50,036 nucleotides of DNA from JBBSBR01 sp038251135 (GCA_038251135.1 JBBSBR010000005.1:1-50036); one strand, 5' to 3'; positions 32,501 through 40,863 are shown, counted from the stretch's first letter. Numbers and translations are program-made. Notes: generated from the sequence alone by a model not told the origin.

Positions 32501-32825
32501 CCTCGTGGATAACGCCATCAAGTACTCCATGCCGGGCACTGAAGTCGACGTTGAGTTCACGGTCCACAGCGATGAGCTGATAACGACCGTATCCGACCAC
32601 GGCGTAGGCGTATCAAAAAGCCAGATCGATCGGCTTTTCACCAAATTTGGCCGCGTCTATAATCCGATGAGCGCTCAAGCGGGCGGAACCGGACTGGGAC
32701 TCTATATCGTCAAAAATCTCGTCGAGTCGCACGGCGGCCGCATATGGGTTACGAGTCAGGAGGGGAAGGGAAGTAAGTTCCGCTTCTCGATTCCGATTGC
32801 CAAACAGCTCCCGCTGTTGGGTTGA
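29523..32825 (+). CDS. Large cytosolic multi-GAF/PAS sensor histidine kinase
   Basis: 1100 residues with no transmembrane segment. Approximate order by eye: a GAF-like domain (15-160), a second GAF (175-335), PAS (345-465), PAS (470-590), a third GAF (605-740), PAS (750-865), HisKA with the phospho-acceptor His in VSHELRTPLTAIKGF (about 876), then HATPase_c with the N box LNLVDNAIKYS, the DHGVGVS G1 box and GGTGLGLYIVKNL. Two PAS repeats share the NFMQDGLLVID / ANLQDGLVVID motif, indicating internal duplication. It probably senses an intracellular ligand or redox state. The single-domain receiver at 32898 is the likely partner. It occupies a large share of coding capacity for a reduced genome. 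Confidence 0.93.
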   Translation: MTNSTPAKLAAPESKQAAFEKILDEIESAATIDELQTVVTIQLKALLDAAAVICLIYGAAGSDIKIAESGLSRSDRQKLKFPELDKTKQAFKKPPLKSGLEKLPLGEIAAGLGTPPPKILTLSAQGEYLGEIVIFGTKLTAEQSQILSQVVRHAVLAIRIHNLKQIVDSEANEARAFQRVSQAITKTLDFDDVSDTLLQNTKELFSVDAVALGLIDPDDGICKLERSIGLSKQFVEDCSISSRSTSIATITKSHQAIEYIDVTKAPVFSDMSKVESEGLSSVLLAPIFSGQKLVGVLAIFTKSPRHFRYSEVRLCQSLAEQAGIALANANLHDNLKKITHEIEQTRNFMQDGLLVIDLQHRLQYFNDAARVLLNLKKTALGEPFTTGLLGRAAQSSLTDAELAQALDSAASGNIERTNFSVSKRHENEYFEAVYSPYSDDSKKTIGILMSIRNITQLYLEKEKLASIQANLQDGLVVIDSDGTAIECNPEWMELFGLSKSVLGEKIFEELSKSAILSFDRNIKTLTNEVLRGKRMTCYGINTATNRHFQISFGPILLSGQVTGAVATSRDITPLIEKTIEANEMTAKAQSHLRELSQLAELSSIVGFNVESIYDKYLNKITSLISSNNVRLYLYEPTCQALVLQQSSAAPDHKSKTSYKLGSDDIVPRAFTGRRSVAESNGGPNGHKLALPIVHHSKILGVIMIERTDKPYNEHDGKLLRLVATRLAVLIENANLYHDVNSRRERWEAVFRFTDEGIVIFDKNGLIVGFNPATSEMTQWGSTEAIGRPFGKVIKNVGQGSANPGPTPLVRVLGEGITIAKSEQLIEARSGERLWTEISYSPIFDDAGRVTSGIAVIHNTQKDKEIEEIKSDFISIVSHELRTPLTAIKGFLSMIIKQDFGTLNEKQYHYLSRVYQSNQRMIDLVEDLLNATYIESGKIALAINPVAVENVMAEVVSELAGKAAASQVMVRVKRRQKLPLVLADETRLHQIILNLVDNAIKYSMPGTEVDVEFTVHSDELITTVSDHGVGVSKSQIDRLFTKFGRVYNPMSAQAGGTGLGLYIVKNLVESHGGRIWVTSQEGKGSKFRFSIPIAKQLPLLG

Positions 32826-32897
32826 TATTTATCCGAATGCATCGCTTGGGCACGCTGAACCTATCTGTTACACTAAACGTACAAAGGAGTACAACTC

Positions 32898-33299
32898 GTG
32901 GCAAAAATCTTACTGGTTGAAGATGACGCAATCCTGGTCGAAATGTACCAGGCCAAATTTGAGCTCGAAGGCCACGACGTAAAAATCGCGACTAACGGCG
33001 AGGAATGCCTCGCCATCCTCAAGGAATACGAGCCGGAACTGATACTCCTAGACATCCTCATGCCGAAGCTCAACGGCTTCCACGTGCTCAAGGAGATCAA
33101 GAAACAGCCTAACCTCCGCCAAATCCCCGTGATCCTCCTCACGAACCTTGGCCAGGCAGAGGTCGATATGAACCGTGAACTGGCTCGGGCGCTCGGCGTA
33201 AACGACTATCTGATCAAGAGCCATCATACCCCCGACGAAGTAGTGGCCCGCGCCGTGAAGGTGCTCAAGAACGCCTCCACCGACACCAAAGAGTCTTAA
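32898..33299 (+). CDS. Single-domain response regulator
   Basis: 133 residues, GTG start with a good AAAGGAG site. Receiver domain only: VEDD acidic pair, LILLDILMPKLNG with the phospho-acceptor Asp (about residue 54), LLTN (switch position) and LIKS (conserved Lys). It is transcribed after the large histidine kinase, so it is its probable phosphorylation target. With no DNA-binding domain, its output must be through a protein partner. It resembles the receiver at 22710-23117. Confidence 0.94.
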   Translation: MAKILLVEDDAILVEMYQAKFELEGHDVKIATNGEECLAILKEYEPELILLDILMPKLNGFHVLKEIKKQPNLRQIPVILLTNLGQAEVDMNRELARALGVNDYLIKSHHTPDEVVARAVKVLKNASTDTKES

Positions 33300-33306
33300 G
33301 CGCGCC

Positions 33307-34035
33307 GTGCCAACCTACCGGACCGACGCTATCATTATCGGCCGGACCGACTACGGCGAAGCCGACCGTATTCTGCGGATTATCACGCCGGACGAGGGCA
33401 AACAAGCCGCAATTGCCAAAGGTACCCGCCGCTTAAAGAGTCGGTCAGGTGGGCATTTGGAACTTTTTGGCGAGGTCAGCCTAATGCTGGCAACCGGCAG
33501 AAATATGAGCGTGGTGGCGAGCGCACAGGTCAAATGGTATCCGCATGACTTGACCGGCGACTACGATCGGCTCGGATTGGCATACATGACCGCCACCATG
33601 ATCGACCGCTTGATAGAGGAGAATCACCCTCAACCCGAAGTCTACAATTGCTTACGCGAAGCTCTTCACTCTCTCGATACCGGTGCCGGCGGCGTCTACT
33701 TTGAGCTCTGGTACAAACTTCGGCTCGTACGCCTGCTCGGCTACCAACCTGAACTCAAAGCTTGTGCAATCTGCGGCAGCTCATCGAGTAAATCAGACTA
33801 CTGGTTCTCGGCCGAGAAGGGCGGCATTGTCGACGAGACTTGCCGGGCCTCAATCGATCAGGCAATTTCGCACTCGACGATTAAGCTTTGGCGTCTCCTT
33901 CTGGATGAGTCATATGCTACAATACGCTCAATCGCCGACGGCCCGAGGCTGGCAGCCGACAGCATCGGCATCTGCGACGAATTCTACCGCTATCACCTAG
34001 GACGCGCATTCTCACCCTCAATAGCAAGCTCATAA
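33307..34035 (+). CDS. recO: DNA repair protein RecO
   Basis: Recombination mediator that helps load RecA on SSB-coated DNA (RecFOR pathway). 242 residues, GTG start. N-terminal OB-fold with TDAIIIGRTDYGEADRI and the EGKQAAIAKGTRR motif, then a helical domain with ELWYKLRLVRLLGYQPEL leading to a zinc-finger-like CAIC...TC segment. Only three of the usual four Cys are visible, so zinc binding is uncertain. It lies seven bases after the receiver gene, and a small acidic protein gene follows. Confidence 0.93.
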   Translation: MPTYRTDAIIIGRTDYGEADRILRIITPDEGKQAAIAKGTRRLKSRSGGHLELFGEVSLMLATGRNMSVVASAQVKWYPHDLTGDYDRLGLAYMTATMIDRLIEENHPQPEVYNCLREALHSLDTGAGGVYFELWYKLRLVRLLGYQPELKACAICGSSSSKSDYWFSAEKGGIVDETCRASIDQAISHSTIKLWRLLLDESYATIRSIADGPRLAADSIGICDEFYRYHLGRAFSPSIASS

Positions 34036-34053
34036 ATCTCAAGGAGACGAATT

Positions 34054-34356
34054 ATGAAAATTTCCGGTTTGGCATGGACGTCGGCCGACTATCTCGAAGC
34101 CGGTCTGGACGTGCCGCCTGAACTTGCAACCAACCCCGAGCTGACCGAGGGACTTTTGATGGATGAGGATGATATTGCCGAGTTTATCAAAGACTCGATA
34201 GCGACCTTAAGAATTATGGGCGATAAGGCATCGAATCGCTATACGGAGTTCGAAGCAACCTATCATGCCGACCTCAAATACCTAATAAGCATTGGTCAAA
34301 TTGGGGAAGATGACTATAATGAGCTCACACAACCGGATAATTTACGCTTCCCATGA
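34054..34356 (+). CDS. Small acidic protein of unknown function between recO and glyS
   Basis: 100 residues, ATG with an excellent AAGGAG site. Very acidic (many Asp/Glu), mostly helical, no cysteines and no membrane segment. No family recognised. Its TGA overlaps the glyS ATG (ATGA), so it is co-translated with glycyl-tRNA synthetase. The strong ribosome binding site and coupling make it a real gene. Confidence 0.75.
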   Translation: MKISGLAWTSADYLEAGLDVPPELATNPELTEGLLMDEDDIAEFIKDSIATLRIMGDKASNRYTEFEATYHADLKYLISIGQIGEDDYNELTQPDNLRFP

Positions 34357-35714
34357 CCAACAAAAACACCTCCATGGAAACAATCGTATCGCTCGCTAAA
34401 CGGCGCGGTTTCGTTTTCCAATCGTCCGAAATCTACGGCGGCCTCGCCGGCTTTTGGGATTACGGCCCTTACGGTACCGAGCTCGCCCGCAACATTAAGG
34501 ATGCCTGGTGGCACTTTATTGTCTACCGGCACCGCGAGATTGTGGGACTCGACTCGACCATTATCCAAAATCCCAAACTCTGGCAGGCAAGCGGACACGT
34601 CGAGACGTTCGTGGACCCCATGGTAGACTGCAAGCACTGCAAGCACCGTTTCCGCGCCGACCACCTGACCGACTTCGAAACGACCGATCTGGCCAAGTAC
34701 GACGCGGCGCTCGCCCATATTAAATGCCCGGAGTGCGACAAGATCGGTCAGTTCACGCCGGCCCGCAAATTCAATATGATGTTCAAAACCTACGTCGGTC
34801 CGGTCCAGGACGATTCGAACGTTGCCTATCTGCGGCCCGAGACGGCCGGCGGTATCTTCGCGCAATTTCTCAACGTCCTCGACACGAGCCGCCAGAAAAT
34901 TCCCTTTGGTATAGCCCAAATCGGCAAGGCCTTCCGCAATGAGATCACTCCGGGAGACTTTATTTTCCGCGTCCGCGAGCTTGAGCAGATGGAACTTGAG
35001 TATTTCGTACACCCGGATGATGGACATGCCCAATTCGACCGCTGGCTCGAAGACTGTACCGTGTGGCTGAAAAGCCTCGGCCTGCCCGCGCACAGCCTCA
35101 AGCACTACGTGCACGAAGCGGGGGAGCGGGCTCACTACGCTGCCGCCAGCACCGATATCCAATACGAATTCCCGATGGGCTACAAGGAGCTCTATGGCGT
35201 AGCGTATCGTACGGACTACGACCTAAAAGTTCAGAGCAAGGGCAGCGGCAAGGATTTAAGCTACTTCGACGAGGCCGCCAAAAGCCGCTATATCCCGCAC
35301 GTCGTCGAACCGTCGATCGGTGTCGGCCGACTCTTCTTGGCTCTGATGCACGCCGCCTACCGGGAGGAAGAGGTCAACGGCGAAACTCGAGTCGTACTGG
35401 GTCTCAAACCCTCAATCGCCCCGATCAAAATCGCCGTCCTGCCGCTCTCCAAGAACGAACTGCTCGCTCCAATTGCCCTGGATGTCTGGAATCGGCTCTC
35501 CGCTACCTTTCGTACCGAATACGACGAGACACAGTCGATCGGTAAGCGCTACCGCCGTCAGGACGAGATCGGTACGCCGCTGTGCATCACGATCGACTTC
35601 GAAACCCCCAACGACCAGTCCGTGACGGTTCGCCACCGCGATACCATGGAGCAGCAGCGTATTAAAATCACCGACCTGACGGCCGAGCTGCCGCGCCTTC
35701 TCGAAAGTTTCTAA
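34353..35714 (+). CDS. glyS: Glycyl-tRNA synthetase (single-chain class II type)
   Basis: Charges tRNA-Gly with glycine. 453 residues, of the homodimeric eukaryote/archaeal/Gram-positive-like type rather than the alpha2beta2 type. GGLAGFWDYGPYG (family motif 1 region), a zinc-binding-like insert with CKHCKHRF and CPECDK, RPETAGGIFAQF, class II motif 2 FRNEITPGDFIFRVREL, and motif 3 EPSIGVGRLFLAL. The C-terminal anticodon-binding domain is present (KIAVLPLSKNE to the end). It starts inside the upstream stop codon. Identification is secure. Confidence 0.97.
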   Translation: MTNKNTSMETIVSLAKRRGFVFQSSEIYGGLAGFWDYGPYGTELARNIKDAWWHFIVYRHREIVGLDSTIIQNPKLWQASGHVETFVDPMVDCKHCKHRFRADHLTDFETTDLAKYDAALAHIKCPECDKIGQFTPARKFNMMFKTYVGPVQDDSNVAYLRPETAGGIFAQFLNVLDTSRQKIPFGIAQIGKAFRNEITPGDFIFRVRELEQMELEYFVHPDDGHAQFDRWLEDCTVWLKSLGLPAHSLKHYVHEAGERAHYAAASTDIQYEFPMGYKELYGVAYRTDYDLKVQSKGSGKDLSYFDEAAKSRYIPHVVEPSIGVGRLFLALMHAAYREEEVNGETRVVLGLKPSIAPIKIAVLPLSKNELLAPIALDVWNRLSATFRTEYDETQSIGKRYRRQDEIGTPLCITIDFETPNDQSVTVRHRDTMEQQRIKITDLTAELPRLLESF

Positions 35715-35717
35715 TTC

Positions 35718-36707
35718 ATGGATACGCCGGATCCGCGGATCGTCGTGATTGGCGGCGGCACCGGGAGCTTTACGGTCCTGTCCGCACTTAAATCTCATAC
35801 CCGCAACATTACCGCAATCGTCAACATGGTGGACGACGGCGGCTCTACCGGGTTACTCCGGGACGAATTCGGCGTCCTTCCGCCCGGCGACGTTCGCCAG
35901 TGCCTAGTCGCGCTTTCGGAATCAACCGACAATATGCGTGATCTCTTCAACTACCGTTTCGACGGAGACACCTTCGGCGGCCATTCATTCGGTAATCTCT
36001 TTCTGGCGGTACTCGAGAAGACGACCGGCAACTTTGCCGAAGGGGTCAAGACTGCCAGTCGGGTCTTAAACATCGTCGGACAGGTCGTACCCGTCACCCT
36101 TGAAGACTGCAAGCTTATCCTGACTAGGACCGACGGCAGCCGTATCGAAGGGCAGTACTCGATCGAGTCAACGGGCGTCTGGAATGACTCGCCCAGCCTA
36201 AGCCTGGAACCGGACGCCAAGCTCAATCCGGAAGCCCGCGCGGCCATCCTGACGGCCGATCTGATCGTCATCGCTCCGGGCAACCTTTATTCGTCGCTCA
36301 TCCCTACGCTGCTGACGAACGGGCTCAAGCAAGCTCTGACCGAAACGACCGCCCCGATTGTGTATATTAGCAACCTGGTGACTAAACCCGGACAAACCGA
36401 CGGCTTCAAGGTCCATGACTTTGCCCGCGAAATCATGCACCACGCCGGCAGACTGGATTGCGTTATCTATAATCGCCGCCGACCGAGCAATGCTCTGCTC
36501 GAGAAGTACGCTCAGGACGGCGAACTCGGTGTCGAGTACGATCCGGACGTCATGGCCGCCGAACCGTACCAAGCCATAGGCGGCGACCTGGTGTCCGACA
36601 ATATCGCACCGCCCGATTCTGCAAAGACATTAATTCCCCGCACGCTCATTCGTCATGACGGGGAAGTATTAGCTCAAATGATCATCTCGTACTTGAGCAC
36701 AAAATAG
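35718..36707 (+). CDS. YvcK/CofD-like protein
   Basis: 329 residues. GGGTGSFTVLSALK nucleotide-binding motif at the N-terminus, NMVDDGGSTG, LPPGDVRQCLVAL, NYRF, GGHSFGNLFLAVLE, APGNLYSSLIPTLL and the YISNLVTKPGQT motif. These are the hallmarks of the YvcK (GlmR) family, which binds UDP-sugars and links carbon status to cell-wall synthesis in Bacillus and Mycobacterium. CofD-type transferases share the fold, but the size and motifs fit YvcK better. rapZ and whiA, its usual neighbours, are absent. It starts three bases after glyS. Confidence 0.9.
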   Translation: MDTPDPRIVVIGGGTGSFTVLSALKSHTRNITAIVNMVDDGGSTGLLRDEFGVLPPGDVRQCLVALSESTDNMRDLFNYRFDGDTFGGHSFGNLFLAVLEKTTGNFAEGVKTASRVLNIVGQVVPVTLEDCKLILTRTDGSRIEGQYSIESTGVWNDSPSLSLEPDAKLNPEARAAILTADLIVIAPGNLYSSLIPTLLTNGLKQALTETTAPIVYISNLVTKPGQTDGFKVHDFAREIMHHAGRLDCVIYNRRRPSNALLEKYAQDGELGVEYDPDVMAAEPYQAIGGDLVSDNIAPPDSAKTLIPRTLIRHDGEVLAQMIISYLSTK

Positions 36708-36710
36708 ATC

Positions 36711-36739
36711 TTTACAACAGCAGAATTTTGTTTTAATAT
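36711..36739 (+). promoter_or_regulatory. Upstream (P1) promoter of the sigma4/HARE regulator
   Basis: TTTACA (36711-36716), N17, TAATAT (36734-36739), then six bases to an ATG at 36746. First of two tandem promoters. Confidence 0.75.
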
Positions 36740-36745
36740 AGTTGA

Positions 36746-36820
36746 ATGAAGTCACGCGAATGCGGCACCGTCCGAGACGGTCTATCGTTGACACACGTTT
36801 CCACATATTTTATAATTTAG
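36746..36820 (+). CDS. Possible leaderless 24-codon leader peptide
   Basis: ATG at 36746 lies six bases after the P1 -10 box. The frame runs 24 codons to a TAG at 36818. The peptide begins MKSRECGTV and ends VSTYFII. The DNA also contains a hairpin ACCGTC-CGA-GACGGT (36767-36781), and the whole second promoter overlaps its 3' half. Translation from P1 would therefore run across the -35/-10 of P2. It may be a regulatory leader or a chance frame. Confidence 0.35.
   Translation: MKSRECGTVRDGLSLTHVSTYFII
36788..36816 (+). promoter_or_regulatory. Consensus promoter (P2) of the sigma4/HARE regulator
   Basis: A perfect TTGACA (36788-36793), N17, TATAAT (36811-36816). The start site falls near 36823 and the ATG is at 36828, a leader of about five bases. 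Confidence 0.9.
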
Positions 36821-36827
36821 GGTAGAC

Positions 36828-37874
36828 ATGACCGTCAAGACTAAGCCCTCTCAGCAGAATATCGCCTCGAGCTTTGATTACAAATCAGCGGTGGATCAAA
36901 TCCTCCAGGAGCTCCGCAAAGATCGCGATCGCCAAATCATCGCGCGTCGTTTTGGTTTTGGACTTGCAAAACGTCAAACCCTTGAGAAGATCGGCAACGA
37001 TTTCGAAATTACCCGGGAGCGGGTACGCCAGATAGAAAAAGCCGCCATCACCAAGATGCAGTCGTCCAAATCCGCTACCATTGCCCGAACCAACCAGTTG
37101 ATTTCCGAAGTTGTCCAAGAGCAGGGCGGGGTAGCGCTCATTAGTGATGTCGCCGAAAGCCTAGGCACTCCGGCTACCGACCTTGCCTATATTCTTTTTC
37201 TCAGTCTGCTTTCGCCCGGCGTCGATGTTATCGATGAGGACGACCATTTACGCTTGGCCGTCGGCATCAACCCGATCTACAAGCGGTCACAGGTTGTCGC
37301 GCTGATTGCCGAGATTCTGTCGACCGTCAAGGAGATTGGCAAGCCAACTACGTTGGCCAAACTCCGGACGAAACTGCCGTCCGAGGTCGATTCAACTACT
37401 CTCGAGCAGATTATGCGCGTCTCAAAGCACATCGCCTACTTCGACGGCAAGTGGGGACTCATGACTTGGCCCGAGGTCAACCCGAAATCCATCCGTGACA
37501 AAACCTATCTCGTACTTTCGCGGCACGGCCGCCCGTTGCACTTTTCGGATATCGCCAAACACGTCCGCGGCTTGGGCACCTCCAAACGCGACGTAACTAT
37601 CCAAGCGGTGCACAATGAGCTTATTAAGGACCAACGCTTTATCCTCATCGGCCGCGGTATCTACGCTCTCGCCGAATGGGGATACACTCCCGGCACCGTC
37701 GCCGAAATCATCTCCGGCGTCCTGCGCGAAGAGCAACCGCTCCACAAAGACGAAATTGTCCGCCGGGTGCTCATGAAGCGTCAGGTCAAGACCACTACCA
37801 TTATTTTGAATCTCCAAGAAAAAGACCAGTTCGTCCGCACAGCAAAAGCCACATACAAACTCAAAGAGGATTAA
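36828..37874 (+). CDS. Sigma-70 region 4 plus HARE-HTH regulator
   Basis: 348 residues. The N-terminal part (about 20-85) matches sigma-70 region 4: RDRQIIARRFGF, then a helix-turn-helix around EKIGNDFEITRERVRQIEKAAITK, close to the -35-binding helix of sigma-A proteins. No region 2 or 3 is present, so it cannot be a complete sigma factor. The middle is helical. The C-terminal part (about 225-290) has the HARE-HTH (RNA polymerase delta-subunit-like) pattern VLSRHGRPLHFSDIAKHVR...RFILIGRGIYALAEWG, followed by a further winged-helix-like segment. Likely a transcription factor that contacts RNA polymerase and -35 DNA; that is inference. Driven by two tandem promoters, one of perfect consensus. 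The ATPase gene follows seven bases downstream. Confidence 0.88.
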   Translation: MTVKTKPSQQNIASSFDYKSAVDQILQELRKDRDRQIIARRFGFGLAKRQTLEKIGNDFEITRERVRQIEKAAITKMQSSKSATIARTNQLISEVVQEQGGVALISDVAESLGTPATDLAYILFLSLLSPGVDVIDEDDHLRLAVGINPIYKRSQVVALIAEILSTVKEIGKPTTLAKLRTKLPSEVDSTTLEQIMRVSKHIAYFDGKWGLMTWPEVNPKSIRDKTYLVLSRHGRPLHFSDIAKHVRGLGTSKRDVTIQAVHNELIKDQRFILIGRGIYALAEWGYTPGTVAEIISGVLREEQPLHKDEIVRRVLMKRQVKTTTIILNLQEKDQFVRTAKATYKLKED

Positions 37875-37881
37875 ACTGACC

Positions 37882-40713
37882 GTGACAGATGGAAGTGTCT
37901 TAGCCCCTTTTATCGCGATCTTCCAGATAATCGGCCTGATCTTGTTTAAGTTCTATGGATGGGTGGTGATCGTGGGTGTTTTGGGTTTTCTAATTTGGCA
38001 GAACCGCCGTCGGGAGCAATGGGTTAGCTCGACCGACACTATTCTCTTGCTCGTTGAAGTACCAAAAGACAACGAGAAGAAGGAACTGTCGGCCGAACAG
38101 ATGTTTGCTTCGCTCCACGGTATTTTGCGGCCCAAATCGGAGCTGGTCCGCGACGGTATCATCCAGGAGCATGTCTCGTTTGAGATTGTGGCGCGCGAAA
38201 ACTCGATTCAATTTTACGTTTGGACGCCGCGCCATCTGAAAGACTTCGTCGAGAGCCAGATCTACGCCCAGTATCCGACGGTCCAAATCCGTGAAGGTGC
38301 CGATGACTATTCGCACCGCGAAATCGGAGAGCGGGTAATCTACGGCGCCGAATTAGGACTGGTGAGCAATGAGGTATTGCCCATTAAAACCTTTGCTTCC
38401 TTTGAAGTCGACCCGCTGGCCGGTATCACGGGTGTGCTGGCCAAATTGGAACATCCGGGCGAGGAGGTTTGGATTCAGATTCTTGCCCGACCGGAGGACG
38501 ACTCTTGGCAAGACAAGGGTAAGCACTACATCGACTCCGCCAAGAACGGAGGAAATGGCAAGACCCTGCAGGGCAATATGCTCCAGATATTGTTGGAACT
38601 GCCGACGTACATCATCTCAAACTTTCTTCTGGCCATGTTCCAGCCGCCAGGCGGCGCCACCAAGGAGAAGGGCGGGGAAAAGAAGGTCGAAATGTCGACC
38701 GGCCAACAGACCCAGCTCAAGGCCGTCGAAGAAAAGATCGCCAAGCTTGGCTACGCGGTCAAGATTCGTATTGCCTATCTGGGACCCGAAGAGACGCTGG
38801 CCAAGCAGCGTATGCAGGCCATCGTGGGCGGCTTTAAGCAGTTCAACACGACCAACCTGAACGGTTTTACGACTACCAAAACTTATAATTCAGCGGGCTT
38901 TATTACCGATTACCAGGCGCGCCTGTTCTACGACCGCGGCTATACGCTAAACATCGAGGAGCTCGCCTCGCTCTATCACTTGCCGCACGCGTCGGTCGAG
39001 ACGCCAAACATGGTCTGGACGACTACCAAGACCTCTGAGCCGCCAGCCAACCTGCCCATCGACGGTACTCTCGATCCCGACGACGTAAGCCTTTTCGGGC
39101 TGACCAACTTCCGCGGGCGCCAGCATAAATTCGGGATCAAGCGCCGCGACCGCGGACGTCATATGTATGTGATCGGTCAAACCGGCGTCGGAAAGTCGTT
39201 CATCCTTCAACTCCTGACCCTCTCCGATATCTACCACGACCAAGGGTTCGCCGTCATCGACCCGCACGGTGACTTTGCGACCGACATTATGAAGTACATC
39301 CCGGAGCACCGTCTCAAGGACGTCGTATACCTAAACCCGGCCGACCGCGATTTCCCGATGGCCTTCAACCCGATGGAATTCACCGATCCCGCAATGAAAG
39401 ATCACATCAGCTCCGAACTGGTCGGGGTCCTGAAGCGAATGTTCGAAAGCTGGGGACCGCGTCTGGAATACATCCTGCGCTACACTATCCTGGCGCTTCT
39501 GGACTATGAAGGTGCAACCATGCTCGACATTACCCGGATGCTTAACGAAAAAGACTTCCGCAAGCACGTAATCAGCCAGATCAAGGACCCGGTCGTCCGC
39601 AGCTTCTGGGTGACGGAGTTTGCCAGCTGGAACGAGAAGTTCGCCTCAGAAGCCGTCGCTCCGGTACTGAACAAGGTCGGAGCCTTCGTGGCCAACCCCT
39701 TGGTACGTAACATTGTGGGGCAGCAAAAGAGCGCCTTCAACATCCGCCAGATTATGGATGAGGGCAAGATCCTCGTCGTCAACTTGAGCCGCGGGCAGGT
39801 CGGGGAAGACAACGCCGCCATCTTGGGAGCCCTCATGGTTACCAAGATTCAGCTGGCCGCCATGAGCCGGGCCGACATGCCGCTCGATGATCGCCGGCAA
39901 TTCTACCTCTACGTGGACGAATTCCAAAACTTTGCCACCGATTCGTTTGCGGTTATTCTAAGTGAAGCACGTAAGTACGGCCTGAACCTGACCGTTGCCA
40001 ACCAGTATATTTCGCAGATGCCGGAAATGGTTCGTGACGCCGTCTTTGGCAACGTCGGTACGATGGTCAGCTTCCGCGTCGGCCCCGGCGACTCGTCGGT
40101 CCTCGGTTCGTACTTCGAACCGGTCTTTGAAGCTGCTGACCTGACTCGCCTCCACAACCAGCACATATTTACATCGATGATTATCGACGGCGAGAAAGCA
40201 CTGCCGTTCTCTGCCAAGACCCTCCGTATGCCCGACCCCGTGCATGACCTGACGCCGGCGATTATCGAACAATCACGCGCCCGCTTTGCTTCGAAACGCG
40301 CCGACGTGGAGGCCGACATCCGCGCCCGTACCGACGACGGTTCCAGCCAGAGTCAAGGCGCACGGGCGCTTGATCAAATTACCGATACCAAGCCGGCCGC
40401 CCCGCGTCCGGGCGCTACCCCGTCCCGTAAACCTGAAGATCAAAAACCGAACACTCCCAAGAGCGAGTTTTTGGCCGCCTTGAAAAACCCCGAACACGTT
40501 CCGTCACCACAGCCGCAGTCGGGCAGGGGACCTGAGCAGAAATATCAAAACGGCTCGAACAAACCGAATCAGAACCGCCACCAGGACAACCGTCGGCCGC
40601 AACAGCAGCGGGGAAGCGCCGGCAACAACCCGAACGACAGGGAAGCCCGTGACGCTGCCGTACGCACTGCCATACGCGACGTACAGTCCCAGACGCCCCA
40701 GCACAAGCAGTAG
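37882..40713 (+). CDS. TraG/VirD4/DUF87-like membrane ATPase
   Basis: 943 residues, GTG start seven bases after the sigma4/HARE gene. An N-terminal membrane helix (about 10-38) and a large alpha/beta region (40-400) of unknown fold are followed by a P-loop ATPase of the FtsK/TraG class: IGQTGVGKSF (Walker A, about residue 434), VIDPHGDF, a long helical insertion, LYVDEFQNF (Walker B, about 675) and ANQYISQMPE. The last 125 residues are Pro/Gln/Asn/Arg-rich and disordered. The family resembles type IV secretion coupling ATPases. No VirB-type genes lie in the window, so it may work with components elsewhere. A role in DNA or protein transfer across the envelope is inferred. Confidence 0.87.
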   Translation: MTDGSVLAPFIAIFQIIGLILFKFYGWVVIVGVLGFLIWQNRRREQWVSSTDTILLLVEVPKDNEKKELSAEQMFASLHGILRPKSELVRDGIIQEHVSFEIVARENSIQFYVWTPRHLKDFVESQIYAQYPTVQIREGADDYSHREIGERVIYGAELGLVSNEVLPIKTFASFEVDPLAGITGVLAKLEHPGEEVWIQILARPEDDSWQDKGKHYIDSAKNGGNGKTLQGNMLQILLELPTYIISNFLLAMFQPPGGATKEKGGEKKVEMSTGQQTQLKAVEEKIAKLGYAVKIRIAYLGPEETLAKQRMQAIVGGFKQFNTTNLNGFTTTKTYNSAGFITDYQARLFYDRGYTLNIEELASLYHLPHASVETPNMVWTTTKTSEPPANLPIDGTLDPDDVSLFGLTNFRGRQHKFGIKRRDRGRHMYVIGQTGVGKSFILQLLTLSDIYHDQGFAVIDPHGDFATDIMKYIPEHRLKDVVYLNPADRDFPMAFNPMEFTDPAMKDHISSELVGVLKRMFESWGPRLEYILRYTILALLDYEGATMLDITRMLNEKDFRKHVISQIKDPVVRSFWVTEFASWNEKFASEAVAPVLNKVGAFVANPLVRNIVGQQKSAFNIRQIMDEGKILVVNLSRGQVGEDNAAILGALMVTKIQLAAMSRADMPLDDRRQFYLYVDEFQNFATDSFAVILSEARKYGLNLTVANQYISQMPEMVRDAVFGNVGTMVSFRVGPGDSSVLGSYFEPVFEAADLTRLHNQHIFTSMIIDGEKALPFSAKTLRMPDPVHDLTPAIIEQSRARFASKRADVEADIRARTDDGSSQSQGARALDQITDTKPAAPRPGATPSRKPEDQKPNTPKSEFLAALKNPEHVPSPQPQSGRGPEQKYQNGSNKPNQNRHQDNRRPQQQRGSAGNNPNDREARDAAVRTAIRDVQSQTPQHKQ

Positions 40714-40863
40714 GGAGCAGGAAAGTGCTGCTCGCCCAATGGGCAGCTGACAGCAAGTCCCCTGCTGCGGCGCAACCGGATCCGCCTATTCCGCATCGGG
40801 CAATAGTCGGACCTGCATTCCGGCCGTGCTTATAACCAACTCCAATCCGGCCGTAATTATCCA

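Noticed and set aside
34314..35162. 282-codon minus-strand open frame inside glyS
   Set aside because: Antisense shadow of a well-conserved gene in GC-rich DNA; it has no motif, promoter or ribosome binding site.
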